Below, piece by piece: positions 46,728-59,249 of a stretch of DNA of 64,000 bases. Numbering within the stretch: the first letter of the stretch is position 1; each line of letters opens with the position of its first letter. The position numbers and the translations under genes were made by a program. This DNA comes from Cryptomeria japonica (Eukaryota; Streptophyta; Pinopsida; Cupressales; Cupressaceae): positions 211,458,997 through 211,522,996 of the forward strand of contig NC_081406.1 in assembly GCF_030272615.1 (NCBI RefSeq), written 5' to 3'. The notes below the pieces were generated by a model. The model did not search any database and had not been told where the DNA came from. It saw only the letters and a list, made by a program, of their open reading frames with translations.

Positions 46728-47895
46728 TCCTGCTAGGGGTAGAGACTGTCATTGTGTTGGTCGCATGGGTACTTGTAGGAATCCTCATCCTGAGGTTCCT
46801 GAAGAGTCACACCATGAGGAGTAGTAGTAGGATCAGCTTAGAGGTGATTCGATTCTGCAATTAGAGAGCATGCTTCAAGAGATTCTTGGTTGCCTAGGAT
46901 TGAGACATGAGGAGAACTAGCAGGAGGAGTCTCGTCATTCAAAGCATCAGGAGAGAGAGACTTCATGTTCTCTTAGGTGGAGAGTTTAGGTGGATCATTA
47001 GGAACTTGTAGCTAGTGACATGAGAGATCTGATTAGGACTTGCCCTCCTACTTTTGATGGCTTGGGTAGTGGCATGGAAGCATAGACATGGATTTAAGAC
47101 TTGGGTAGGTGTTTTTCTATGCACCCGTGTAGCAGTAATTCCAAGGTGAGATGTGTGATTATGCAACTTTGTGATTTTGTGATGACATGGTGGCATACAA
47201 AGGAGCAGAAGCTCCGTTTGGACATAGCGACAATATCTTGGGAGTTATTCCTAGGGTGGTTTCGTGCTCATTTTCTTTCAGAGCATTGGAGGCAGAGGAA
47301 GGCTGATGAGTTCCATGATTTGAGATAGTTGAGGATGACTGTGGAGCAGTATGCGCATAGGTTCCTTGAGCTTAGGCAATATGTTGGGATTGCAGATGAT
47401 GAGCTAATGTTGATTCAACACTTTGTGAGAGGTCTCATTGATCGTATTAGTGTAGGTTCAGATGCATGAACCTAAGACTTTGGAGGCAGGTGTGGAGAAG
47501 GTGAGGATACCATAGGAGAATCTTGCCTTAGCTTCAAGAGGTGTGACAGGGGGATAGACAATTAGTGCACTCGTTACAAGATTAGTTGTTAGAGGTTCTC
47601 AGCAGCAGTCTTCAGGTGTTTCTAGGAGCCATCCCTCTTCTTTCTGCGGTAGCCAATAGTTTAAGAGGAGGCATCCTTAGGATCAGAACTTTGTGCGAGG
47701 TGCCATATTTCAGGTTGAGAAGATTCATAGTCATCAATGTGATAGGAGACCCACTCCTTCACAACCAACATAGAGTTTGCAACCAACTTCTAGTAGAGGT
47801 AGTGTTCAACAGTCGAGTACTACACGAGGGAGTAGAGTGTTGGGTAGGAGAGATTATTTTTCATGTGGATAGATAGGACACATTGCCATTCATTA
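46728..47895 (+). pseudogene. gag: gag of gypsy element D
   Basis: The start equivalent to C's MPARGR has lost its ATG (ATCCTGCTAGG at 46727). The gag domain shows CPPTFDGLGSG (about 47041), then DLGRCFSMHPCSSNSKVRC (from 47098) and FLSEHWRQRKADEFHDLR in the open piece 47101-47328, then VEQYAHRFLELRQY. The knuckle near 47850-47885 reads YFSCG*IGHIA, so its first Cys is Tyr and a Gln-like position is TAG. Confidence 0.8.
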
Positions 47896-48029
47896 TCCTT
47901 AGCGTACTTCTCATATATTAGGGCAGTAAAAGCTAGCTACTTCTGAGCCTACAGTTGGAGATGTAGGTAGGTCACATCGTGTATTGGCAGCGGTTGATAA
48001 CTGTCAGATTGAGCATCAAGCCACCATTG

Positions 48030-48540
48030 TGGAGACATTAGGTGTGATAGGTGGTATCTCTTGTTCAGTGCTATTTGATTCAGGAGCATCATAGTCTTTT
48101 ATTTCTTATTTTCTATTAGAGTGATGCGAGCTTTCTATGACAAAGTAGGACGATCAGTGGCAGGTAGAGTTAGCTATGGGGTCCAAGGTGGCAATGGATT
48201 CCCTTGTTCTCAGTTTTCCTTTAGCTTTGGGATATTTTCATACTTTTGTGGATTTTCATATCATGTCTTTGGGATCTTATGATGTGGTTCTTAGTATGGA
48301 TTATCTTGGATCTCACAGAGCCTAGATAGATTGTATAGGTAAGAGAGTACAGTGTGTGGGCGATAGTGGAGAGAGTGTGGAGATTGTAGGTATTCATATA
48401 CCTATCTCTCTTTGCATGATTTTTGCCATGCAGATGAAGAGGTGTGTGTGTAAGGGTTGCTAGTTGTTTGCAGATAGAGTGAAGGATGTGTATGAGGGAG
48501 TTGGTTCAAAGGATCTATTGTAGCAACATCCAATCCTTTA
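48030..48540 (+). pseudogene. pol: protease region of gypsy element D
   Basis: CSVLFDSGAS*SFIS (about 48063-48105) keeps the catalytic DSG that is damaged in C, but a TAG follows. The second half (YDVVLSMDYLGSHRA, about 48278-48320) corresponds to GMDWLESHRA in C. Confidence 0.78.
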
Positions 48541-49860
48541 GGAGTTTGCATATGTTTTCCCTAGTGAGATTTTTGGCATGCTGCCCAAGCGAGATATTGA
48601 CTTTTGGATTGATTTGGTGCCAGGAGATGAGCCTATCTCTAAGGCTCCTTATTTTATGACCATGTAGGAGTTGAGTGTACAATTGGAGGATTTGATGGAA
48701 AAGGGGTTCATTCATCCTAGTGTGTCCCCTTGGGGTGCACCTATGTTGTTTGTGAAGAAAAAGGATGGATCTCTTCATTTGTGCATTGATTATAGGTAGC
48801 TGAATAAGGTGATGGTGAAGAACTAATATCCTTTGCCCATGATAGATGACTTATTTGATCAGATTAAGGATGCAAAGGTTTTCTCCAAGATTGACCTTAA
48901 GTTTGGATATCATCAGTTTAGGATTCTTGAGGTAGATATTCACCACACAACATTTCATACTAGATATGGACATTATGAGTTCACAATGGTACCATTTGGT
49001 CTCATGAATGCACCATCGGTTTTCATGAGCTTGATGAATGGTGTGTTCATGACTTATTTGGACAAATTTATATTGGTATTTTTGGATGATATTTTGATTT
49101 ATTTGAGATTAGTGGAGGAGCATGAAGATCATGTGAGATAGGTTTTGTAGTGCCTTAGGGAGAATTAGTTGTATGCTAATATGGTGAAGTGTGAGTTCTT
49201 CTAGTCAAAGGTTTGTTATCTTGGTCATGTGATGTCAAGAGAGTGTATCACATTTGATCCCTCTAAGATCCAAGCAATTGTTGATTGTCCAGCACCCACT
49301 AACGTGGGCAAGGTTCGTAGCTTTATGGGTCTTGCAGGATATTATCGTAGGTTTGTTAAGGATCTGTCTAAGATATCCCATTCTATCACTTCCCTTCAGA
49401 GGAAACAAAAGAAGTTTGTTTGGACCGAGTAGTGTGAGATAATGTTTCAGATTCTTCAAGAGTGTTTGACTAGTGCATCTATTCTAGTAGTGCCATATCC
49501 TTTAGGTATTTTCATGTAGTGTATATATGCTTCTTTGGAGGGTCTTGGAGCAATGTTGATGTAGGATGGTCGTGTGATTGCATATGAGTCATGTAAACTC
49601 AAAGATCATGAGTTGAACTATCCCACTCATGATCTAGAGTTAGTTATAGTAGTACATGCCTTGTCAAATGGAGACATTTTATTTTGGGTCATTGATTTGA
49701 TTTTCATAGTGATCACCATAGTTTGTAGTATATCTTCACACAATTGAATTTGAATGCTAGGTAGAGGCGTTGGATGGAGTTTTTGTGTGAGTATGACTTT
49801 GATGTGAAATACATCCAAGGTAAGAAGAATGTGGTAGCGGATGCATTGAGATGTAGGAGA
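48541..49860 (+). pseudogene. pol: RT and RNase H of gypsy element D
   Basis: RT order is clear: [52 protein letters not shown] and FLDDILIY (about 49081-49104), then YLGHVM and LAGYYRRFV. The open pieces 48833-49141 and 49229-49432 carry most of it. RNase H is weaker ([20 protein letters not shown]). Several breaks are TAG or TAA where C has Gln. Confidence 0.88.
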
Positions 49861-51160
49861 CATGAGATTTCGGTAGTGTCTCTTAGTGTGGATTTGAGGA
49901 GCCATATTCTTAGTGCCCTTCCTTCAAATGTGTGGTATCAGGAGATTATTGCAGAGGTTGCCATTGGTAGAGCTCTTGAGGGTAGATATGCAGGTTATTT
50001 AGTTGAGTTAGATGGTCTTCTTAGGAATTTGTGATGTATTTATGTTCCACCATCAGATGGTCTTTGAGATTTGATCATGTCAGAGGCACATTGTGCACCT
50101 TACTCAATACATCTAGGTGTCAAGAAGATGCACACAAATTTGAGACATATATATCATTGGGCTGGTATGAGGAGAGAATTTGTAAATTTTGTGTCATGTT
50201 GCTTAGTGTGTTAGTGAGTGAAGGCAAAACATCAACACCCAATAGGATTATTGCAGTCGAACTTTGTTCTAGGATGGAAATGGGACATTATGTCTATGGA
50301 TTTTATAGTTGGATTGCCTATGTATTTTCATCATCATGATGCTATCATGGTCACCATTGATAGGTTGACCAAGGTGGGACACTTTTCTTTGATCAGGTCA
50401 TCATATATAGTAGTGACAATAGCTTGGATTTTCATGGAGGGAGTAATGAGATTGCATGGTATTCTTTGATGAATTATTTTAGATAATGATCCAGTATAGA
50501 CATCAGCCTTTTGGATTGCTCTTCAACATGATTTAGGGATGTAGTTAAACTTTAGTTTAGCCTACCATCCTAAGACAAATGGTCAGATAGAGTGGGCTAA
50601 TCAAGTTTTGGAGGACATATCTAGGATGCATGTTATAGATCAATAGTCACGTTGGGAGGATTACCTCTATTTGGTGAAGTTTGCATACAACAATGGTTAT
50701 CACAGTTCTATTGGTATGTCTCATTTTCAGGCTTTATATGGTAGACCATGTCGTACACCCTTGTTAATTGGGACCATTTGGAGGAAAGAGTTCATAATGG
50801 TTCAAAGATGTTGTAGGATATGGAGCAATAGATGGCTCAAATCAAAGAGAATTTGGTAACTACACAAGATAGACAAAATAAATATGTAGATGTTCATGGT
50901 GTGGACAGGCAGTTTTCAGTTGGCGACAAGGTGTTTTTGAGAGTTCACCTGCTAAGGAGTCCGATCCATTATGGAAAAGTCTCTAAGTTGGTACCTCAAT
51001 TTGTAGGACCTTTTGATATTTTGGAGAGGATTGGTCCTATGGCTTATTGTCTTTCCTTTCCACCTATCTTGTCCTAAATCCATGATGTATTTCAAGTATC
51101 TATTTTGAGGTTGTATCATGCTGATATATCACACGTTTTGGATTGGAATGCATTGTAGGA
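49861..51160 (+). pseudogene. pol: integrase of gypsy element D
   Basis: It starts after VVADALRCRRHE. Then come the zinc region (YHWAGMRREF), the core (DAIMVTIDRLTKVGHFSLIR in 50218-50469; a drifted second-Asp block near 50480) and LVKFAYNNGYHSSIGMSHFQ (50671-50859). The GPF module KLVPQFVGPFDILERIGPMA is in 50832-51077. Stops and frameshifts break it into at least six pieces. It ends at DWNAL, where element D is cut. Confidence 0.85.
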
Positions 51161-53215
51161 TGAGGATTTCATGTTTATAGAATGCCCACTCAAAATAATG
51201 AAGGATTCCATTAGGGATTTGACAAGGATATGCATCTTTGACACACTTCCTATTTTTAAGTTGGTGAAGAATGATACTGTGCCTGAGATTATTGGTGTGA
51301 AATCCGATGGAAGGACCATGATTGTTAAGGACATCACTGATCTAGGTGTGTGCTATGTTACCAAGGTTTTGGTGTATAAAATTTACTATTAGAATCATGA
51401 GGATTTTTCCACCACTGCTGCTATACATTATACTTATCAGATGGTTGTTGAGGGAGAGAAGTTTGATGTATATGAACTTTTGAGACAATAAATTTTGTAA
51501 AATTTAGATAGGACAAAGAAAATCAAGTATCTGTTCAATCCCTGATCATATGTCAAGAATTTATGTTCATGAATGAGCTCTTGGGTGATTAGAGTAAAGG
51601 ATGGAATAAGTTTACTCCTATAGTGGTGCAAATAGAAAATCATATAAGGAATGTATGATATGACATACTCTAGGTGGTTTAAGAATTTTCAAGACAAGAT
51701 GTAGGAAAGAGAGAGGGTTCTTACCAATTTGGTTTATATGTATACAAATGAGATCACCTTTATAGTCAATAAGGACCATTGTTAAATTGAGGCATTAGAG
51801 CCAAGGATTGAGCTTGGTTACTTGAATGTCCCTATGAGATATTAGGGGAGTATGTGGAGAAGAACATAGAGATCCTATTGTAGTTGCCAGTAGATCAAAG
51901 TGCTAAAATATTTGGTACTACAATTGAATTATTGAAAATGATGACCCAAAAGTAGGCTGAGATCAGACATGCAAAGTGGATGGAGAGCTTGTACAAAATG
52001 ATAAAGCTTTCATACTAGAAGAAGACTTTGGAAAGCAAGCATAAAGGAGAAATAGGACAATGTCTACCTCTCCTTTGATAAATATTGGTTCCTCTGAAAC
52101 CTAGTGAGGGAAGTATTAAGTGAGAAGAAATGACAAGGACCTAAAAAGGCAATAAGACAGAAAGCTACTCTAGAGCTTGATTTTGATAAAGTTGACAATA
52201 ACAACATAGATGAGGAAGTGCAGAAAAAACAATTTTTGATTAGAAAGAGGTCCACAAGGATAATGGTAAAGGAGGATGTTAAAGAAGAAGACACTATGCC
52301 TCTCAATTAGAAAAATAGAAATTTGGTCTCCAATAGAGATCTTTGCAGAGAAAAGGAAGTGAAGAAGAATGAACCAAAGAAGGCAAAGGGAAATAAAAGA
52401 AGATCAATTCCCCTCTGGTTGATTATCAACCACTGGATTTTGACAATTTGGTAAATTCTATTTGTTAGTATAAATCCTTGTAGGTGTTTGTAGAACTATA
52501 TAAGGATGCCCCTCCAGTAGACAAAGAGAAGATAGAAAAAGCCATTATTTGATATATGATTAAAATTGATAAGAATGTGAATGATATTGGAGATAAGTTA
52601 CTTGTGGATTTTTTGAAAGTCTTAACAGAAAGAAGGAAGGATAAATTGATGAAAGAATCCATTGGAAGGACATGAGATTTAGATATGGTATGTTATCCTT
52701 TATCCAAGAAAGATAGAGCCAAGATTGTGCATGCTCTCAATACAAGCTTTAGAATGAAGGATAGAGCAAGAATATCATAATAGGAGGTGATCTAGATGAC
52801 TATCAAAGGATAGTTAAGTAGAGTGAGGATATAGAAGATGAGGCTCTAGAAGAGATAAGGAATACTTTATATTTTCTTATGAAGAAGAAAAACACAAAAA
52901 CTAGTCTAGAAGGGAGTACACTTGGTGTTGGTAGCGGTGTAGTTGATTTATAGAAGAGAACTGATGAGAAGTTAGGTGGTGATGGAGATACAAAACATCA
53001 TTTGTGTGATCACATGGAGACCACTAAGAATGTGGAAATAGTTGTAGAATTTTTTCAGAGAATACACAAGAAGAAGAGTAGAAGGGTACAAAAATAGAGA
53101 AAGAATAGGAGAAGAGGACAAAGGAAGAAATAAGTACGATGCCTAGTGGAGAATCTTCCAATCCCTTTCGAGACTATATCAGAATTGTTGAAGTTGCAAC
53201 TATAGCTTAAATTGG
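51160..53215 (+). pseudogene. ORF2 homologue H, plus strand, 5'-truncated
   Basis: The open piece 51171-51392 contains PEIIGVKSDGRTMIVKDITD and GVCYVTKVLVYKIYY, then after a stop AIHYTYQMVVEGEKFDVYEL. These line up by eye with residues about 110-215 of the G copy of ORF2 (DKRSMKVSIITDTNIKFGSM; AAYKMMRDNIKLDLCGW). Further on, WFKNFQDKM (about 51680) and NEITFIVNKDHC*IEALEPR match YFNEFQKKM and DIIFTVTTDFSLMQAIEPR of E. A Lys/Arg-rich, acidic linker follows (about 52130-52400). Stops are frequent. The first 90 or so codons, the gag and a 5' LTR are absent because of the junction with element D. Its function is unknown. Confidence 0.55.
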
Positions 53216-53219
53216 TTGT

Positions 53220-55330
53220 TACCTCTAAGGTACTTTAGGTACCTATGACATAAGGTTACTGTTGGAAATTTTTGTGCCAACCTCAACAACGATGTCCTGC
53301 GGGATAAGGTCTCATGGGATAAGAAAATCAAGATAAAGCTAAGAATGCTTATCCCATAGAGAGAAAATGGAGACCACACAAGATAAGAAAAGTAGCAATG
53401 AAAAGTGAGGTGGGAGGGTTCAAATTTTTTTTTTGAGTTAACCGGACCAACCGGTCAACTCACTTAAGTTCGACCTGCTAGAGGGTCCCTAGTCATTAGC
53501 GGGCCGGTTTCCCTCTTTTTGTTTTTCCTTACAGATCAATGATAGTTTTCTCTTAGCTACCAAGGGCCCTGCTACCCCGTGGGATTTTATCTAAGAAGTG
53601 AATGACACCATAGGGTAAGAGGAATGAGTAGCAATGCTAAGCATTTTGCTTCTCTTGTGGGCTTGGAAAGACATCAAAGTGATGGTGCGGGATAAGAAAT
53701 GGCAAGCAAAAGGTTTTTTTGCTTATCCTACAAAGTAGAATGAGGACACAAGGAAGACCACAGGATAAGAAACATCAAGACGATGTCTATTTTTCCTATC
53801 CTATGGGGTTGAAAGAGCAACAATATGATGTCATGGGATAGGAATCATTTGAAGCAAAGGTGACAAACCCTTGTCCGTGAAGTGAAACAAAGGCATCTAG
53901 GGTCTCGCGGGATAGGAAGGTAAGGGTAACTTAAGTTAACGCTTATCCCACAAGGCGAAGATGGGTAAATAGAGCTACTGTGGGATAAGAAAATAAAGCA
54001 AAACAAGGGATTGCTTACACCATGAGGTTGAGCAGAAAGTAAAGAAGGGCCATGGGATAAGAAAGATCGAGGTAGAACAAAGGGGTGACTTATCTCATGA
54101 GGTAAAAGTGGACCCTTAGTGTGCTTGCGGGATAAGACTCAATGCAGTCAACAATCAAGAACATCCAGTAAGAAAGCATGGACCTAGGGTGCCACACCAG
54201 ACATTTGTGACCATTGGATCTTCATAAGGGCCCAATTTGATGACCACATTTTAATCTTGCTTTGGGTCTTTTAGATGCTTGCATGAAAAGATCTCTTACG
54301 TCCATCTCCACACAAATCTCTTAGGATTAATGGTTAAAATTCAAACTTGTAATTGTCATTGGGTTTTGATTACTCTGCAGGCAGGTGGTTGTTGACTCGA
54401 TGGTCAAGGATGTTCTATGCTTACTCGATGTCCCATTTTAGACCCGATCTCGCTCCAACCAATAGATTTCATCGCCATTACTCTAGATGTGACCTTGTGG
54501 GCCATTGTGGACACCACTCACACCTCTTCAGTGCATTATGATGACTTTTGGGTTTGACAGAGATTTCTTAGACGCCATCCCATGCATATTTCTCCTAATT
54601 CTTAGGGAATGTTTGTCCATCGTACGCCTCTGTGGCCAGCTTTAGATGAAACCCATGCTCATTCAATGCAATACAAAAACTTTGTCCGTGCAAGTGTGCT
54701 CGACCATTCTTGTCGACAAGGATTACTTCACCATGGAGTGGTTTTTCTCTTTTCTAGGTTGCACGACATCTTCCAGAAAGTATTCCAGCATGTTATCAGA
54801 TCTATCAATCTGATATTCTCCTCCCCTCTCTGATTTTGTAACCGAACCCTGGTTAGGGTTAGGTTTTTTCACTAGATGTAACCATCTCAATTATGCCTGA
54901 ACTATAAAGGCAATTTTGTAACCCGTTTATAGGATATTCTCCTCTTTTTCTCCAGTAGTAATCTATGATTTTTGCAAGTGTTAAATCACCTTGCCTCTCA
55001 TCAATAAAATTGGCTTGCCTTGCCTAGTTTCATTTTATGAAAATTGTGTATTTTCTTTACCTGTTTGTATGAATGCACCTTTTCTTGCTTTCTTAGCATC
55101 TCTAATAGTGTTTATCTCTCTTAGAGTGGCATCCGAGAAAATTGTTTGTTCCTCTTCCATTGTTAATAATTCCAACCTTGACTCAGTCTTAGAAGGTTAG
55201 ACTTAGATAGGAATTAGTCTATCTTTGAGCAATTTTGTCAATGATTTGTGTAGTTATAGGTGGGGGTAGATCATTTCAGTCCAGGTGTAAACCCTTTTCC
55301 CTTCTTTCATGCAAACCTTCTCTCCCTTTG
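53220..55330. other. unassigned, LTR-like non-coding stretch
   Basis: No supportable gene. It begins near TGTTGGAAATTTTTG (53264), has a cluster of GGGATAAG motifs (53290-54140), a TATA-like CTATAAAGG near 54904 and AATAAA near 55003. That would suit a plus-strand LTR, but no PBS, purine tract or second copy marks its ends. It also directly abuts the polypurine tract of element G on the minus strand, so it could instead contain G's 3' LTR. I leave it open. Confidence 0.35.
53290..54140. repeat. cluster of GGGATAAG motifs in both orientations
   Basis: Roughly fifteen copies or near-copies of GGGATAAG(A) or CTTATCCC occur within 850 bases, for example near 53298, 53315, 53349, 53690, 53942, 53983, 54055 and 54128. 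They are scattered without a fixed period. Confidence 0.7.
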
Positions 55331-55345
55331 TTTTCCCTATCAGAA

Positions 55346-55540
55346 TCTCCCCCTTTAGCATTGATGGCAACACTCATGTGAAAAAGTGTTCATGGTTTCA
55401 ACTACCGGTTTCATCCTGCCCTGCTCTCCTTGAGTTGAATATGCAAAATACTCCATATCTCCAAAATTCCAAAAAATCTATAACTCCCCCTAATGTATGC
55501 AACCCTTTGTCCTTTTTCACATCTATACTGCTCCCCCTTT
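55346..55540 (-). other. polypurine tract cluster of element G
   Basis: Minus-strand AAAGGGGGAG tracts lie at 55346-55356 and 55531-55540, and a shorter one (AGGGGGAG) at 55484-55492. The first is flanked by TTGCCATCAATGCTAAA, nearly the same as the sequence next to the LTR-adjacent tract of elements A and B. Confidence 0.7.
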
Positions 55541-55647
55541 GACATCAATTTGCAAAAGATATGTCAAAGAATAAGATCTGTACACTGAATACCTCCAAAA
55601 ATGTCTTATCGAAGCTTGATTAGTTTCAAGATTTCTGGATAATCTTT

Positions 55648-58600
55648 CTAAAGTAACTCCACATAAGTATCCCAGCCAATTTTGAATGTGCCAAAGATAG
55701 ATACAAGTCCACTCAATAAATATGCAAGTGATTCTTTCTCATTAACCTCTTTTGGTGTGGGCTTTCCTAGCATATCCATGCATTCCTTCTTATGTACACA
55801 AAGTGAATCCAATTTTGGACTCACCAAACCTCTGAGACTTCTGGCTCTCCAAATGATCTTATCTCTTTCCTTTTCAAGAGAAAAAATTTGGATCTCCAAA
55901 GTCAAAATTTGTCTATCAATAGATGTTGTTAGTGAAATTAGTCCATCAAAAGACTTAGCAATATTAGCAATATTCTCCTGCATCTCCTTTATCTTTTTAT
56001 CTACATTTGTTGTAAACATCTCAGTATTGCAACATACCCTGTATATATTAGTACATTGTTTCAAATAATTTTCAATCAAAATTAACTTCTCCTCAATATT
56101 TTTCTTCTCTCTCTTAATGATCCGATCAAAACCGACTCTCTTAACCAAGGTGAATTTTTCAAGTGCTTGTTGATTAGAGATCTATTGTAATGATTGAAAA
56201 TCTTTTGATATGTGCTCAGTGATTACTTTAAGCTTGTCAGAAGGGATCACTTCATTCTCAATCTTACAATCTAGGACTAATCTATGCAAAACAATTATGG
56301 ATTGATCTATAATCCCTTTGTCTATGGTTCCCTCTTTCATCAGTTTCTGAGCAACCATCATCATTAGTTCTATGGGACTCATCTCTGTGATGATTTTCTT
56401 TTCCACTAGAGAAGTGTCAATTGTCAATAATGATGTGTTAGCAACTGGTTCCCTACTGGATTCCCCTGTTTTCTCAAATGATTTATCCTTTAATACCTCC
56501 TCACTTGCACTAGTGGCTTCGCCACTTGGTGCAGTCTATGCAACTGCTGGTTCCTCACTAGGAACAATATCCCCAACCTATACATTAGTATCCAGAGGAC
56601 AATTGTCCTCAATGTTAGTATCCTATATAATGTTCTTTGCATTAACCGATGTTTCAATATTTGTCTGTACATTTGTGTTTACCGGTGGCTCAATTTCTAG
56701 TATCTTGATATTCTTCAAAATAAGGGTGGAGTACCCATGATACATTTACCTTTCTCTTCAACCAGGGTATCTATAGTTTTTGTCTTTGTCTCTGGTGAAG
56801 TAAAGAATCCTCTGTGTTCTCCCAAAAATTTGATCCAAGCCTTATGTGTTTCTTTTATTATCTCATTCATCCTTCCTAGCATCAAGCTAGTTATTCTATG
56901 TTTTCTATTGAATACCTTCCTATATATAGCCTCAATTGTCTTTTCCATTTCATCTGGAGTTATAGAAACATAGATAGCTAAAAGTTCTTGCATCTTAATG
57001 TGCTTATCCTCTTGCATAACAGATAACCTTCTAGTATCTAACATGTTATATAACTCTATTGGTATTTGATCTTCTAATTCTATTAATGCTTTCTTATAAA
57101 TATCTAAGTACAAGAGAATTGCTTCCTCAACCTCTCTCTGTTCATCAAATTCTAATGTATCATAATTAACCTTAACATTTTTCAGCATCCCATCCTTAGT
57201 AATTTCATCAACAATTTCAGCACAAGTCATAGGTGGTATAATAGTCGCATTACCAGTTTCTAGTGTCAAATCAATGTCACTCTTCCTCCTCCTTTTGGAA
57301 GTACTAGATGTAGCTATTGATGTAGCCTTAGGTGTCTTCTTTTGTACTGGTAACTTGATGGTGACCTTCCTAACCAATTGTTTCTTTTCTTCCACTTTAG
57401 GTTCTTCCAGTTTCTTCCTCACTACCCTTTTGAACGCTAATGGTGTGTCATCTTCAGACTCAGAATCTATAGTCATAGGTTCAATGTGAACTACTAGATC
57501 CTTCCTCTTTCTCCCTTTCTCTGGGACATCAATGAGTTCCTTAATGTCCTTTGAAACCTCCTATACAAACTTACTTTCCTTTTCTTCTTATTTTTCCCTT
57601 CTCTTTTGGTTGAAATCAGTTTCAACCTCAAGAGTCTTTTGCTATGTAGTTCCACAGGGCTTCTTTGCGTCATCTATTTCTGCATCAATTAGCATTTTTG
57701 CATAGGCATCAATAATTTGTGCATCTACCTCATATCCCATTTCCTCTATCCAAATCTTCTAGGGCTTGACTACCTCTACGAGAGTCACATCCTTCTTGAC
57801 AATGAAATAAATGTCGGTAGAGTATTTCTCTACTAGTTGCTTAGGTATTCTAATCCTAGACCTCATAGATTTTTAAAAATCCTTAAAGTAACCCCATACC
57901 TTATCATCTCTCAGACTTCCCAATGCAGCAATTGGTTGTTTTAGTTGTCTCCCTACCAGGATGCCAAAAGTCCATTGCTTCCTACAAGAACTGGGAGTAT
58001 CATTCAAAAAGGATAGCATTAAGCAGACTAACAGGTTTCCATACTGGAAGGTGTCCTTCTTCTCACCTTTAAATTTCCCTAAGTTGATCAATAATTCCAT
58101 AAGCATCCAGCCACAAAGATCTAACTTGATATTATCCCTCATCATCTTATATGCAGCCAAAATACATGAACTGGAAACTGAATTCAGTTGATTTGACTGA
58201 GTTACCTTATAGCCTATAGCCATGCTTCCAAATTTGATGTTGGTGTCAGTGATAATGCTCACCTTCATCGATCTCTTGTCTGATGTAGCACTGGTGATCT
58301 GCCTCACAAATTCATTAGATACATTCTTATCCAGATGTTGCCCTGTTGATGACAAGCCAGTAATTGCTTGGATGGCTTCCTTAGTAATTTTATAGGATCT
58401 TTCTAGCCATATAAATTCCCCATGTAGTTTTCTTAGTACATATCTAACTATTTCATCCTCAAATTCTAAAATATCTAGAATATATGTGAACCCTAGATCT
58501 TTGATGTGTTTATATGCTGGTTTGATCTTACCAGATTCTCCCATGAGTTCATTCATATACATCCCTATGATCTCTAAAGTGCCTAAGTCCTCTATATGAC

Positions 58601-58688
58601 AATGGATGTATGCCCTAATATCCTCTACATATACCACTCCCTCCGGAACATGAGAAAATGCTCCAACCGAATCTTCCTTGGTAGCCAC
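55648..58688 (-). pseudogene. ORF2 of element G, almost full length
   Basis: The open pieces 58688-57873 (271 codons), 57476-56715 (253), 56427-56182 and 56148-55648 (166) span about 1,000 codons. The first two share a frame; the last two share another, so at least one indel lies near 56700. Residues 1-270 form the N-terminal block also seen in E and H. Next comes a basic linker (KRVVRKKLEEP, SKRRRKSDIDLTLE), then a helical block (57230-56720), a Thr/Ser/Glu-rich linker, and a C-terminal coiled coil (IDRQILTLEIQIFSLEKERD). No enzyme motif, knuckle or membrane segment is visible. The start ATG at 58688 is the first Met of the open piece and is only provisional. Function unknown. Confidence 0.65.
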
Positions 58689-59249
58689 ATGGATACCATT
58701 TGAAAATTGGTCTAGGGCAGTCCTTAACCTCTACTACAGTTGGATTTGCAACAAAAATAGGAACAAAAGATGATCTCGCTTCCATGTTTCAAGAAAAATA
58801 CCTTTAGATCGATGTCAGTGAAAACCTCCAACAAATTCTTCCAGACGTCGGTGTGATTGCTCAAGAAGGAATTTGATTGCCTCTGAATAGCCTCTGATTG
58901 CACTAAGTCACTTTGAATTGCTCTAAATGCTGGGTGAATAATAATGAAGTGTATTTGACCTTTTATCCTTTGAAAGAAAAACCCTAATCTTCCATTGACA
59001 TAAATGATTGTCGATGAAAGATATCAGATCTCACTCTGAATATATCAACGCCGAATAATCCTTTGCAATATTTGGAACATCTTCCAAAACCTCCTCTAGG
59101 GGCATGTGCATCATCTTCCATGAAATTTTTCCTACCCCTAAGGTATCAGCCTTAGTTACCAGATGAGCTCACTACCAGTGCAGGAGCAACCTCTTCTGCC
59201 AGATAGGTAATCGAGACATTCCCATCTGATGATTTCTCTTTAGTCTTCC
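58689..59249. other. spacer between gag and ORF2 of element G
   Basis: About 560 bases with many stops in all frames. Its position corresponds to 2128-2580 in element E. Confidence 0.4.

Larger units (their letters stand above)
42057..51160 (+). mobile_element. Ty3/gypsy element D, 3' truncated
   Basis: It belongs to the same family as C: LTR 42057-46558, PBS, gag, protease, RT/RNase H and integrase in the same order. It stops just after the integrase GPF module, at DWNAL near 51155, where unrelated ORF2 sequence (H) begins. No chromodomain, purine tract or right LTR follows. Confidence 0.82.

Noticed and set aside
53437-53463. Inverted repeat GAGTTAACCGG/CCGGTCAACTC
   Set aside because: A short, isolated palindrome with one mismatch; nothing ties it to a function.
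54353-55200. Three short plus frames as a gene
   Set aside because: They lack motifs, lie in different frames and sit in LTR-like sequence.
53264-55345. A complete 2.1-kb LTR
   Set aside because: It starts TGTTGG and ends near CTATCA, but there is no PBS, no matching copy and no target duplication, and it abuts G's purine tract in the opposite sense. Kept only as unassigned.
55682-56068. Plus-strand 128-codon frame
   Set aside because: It is antisense to the coiled-coil end of ORF2 in element G.
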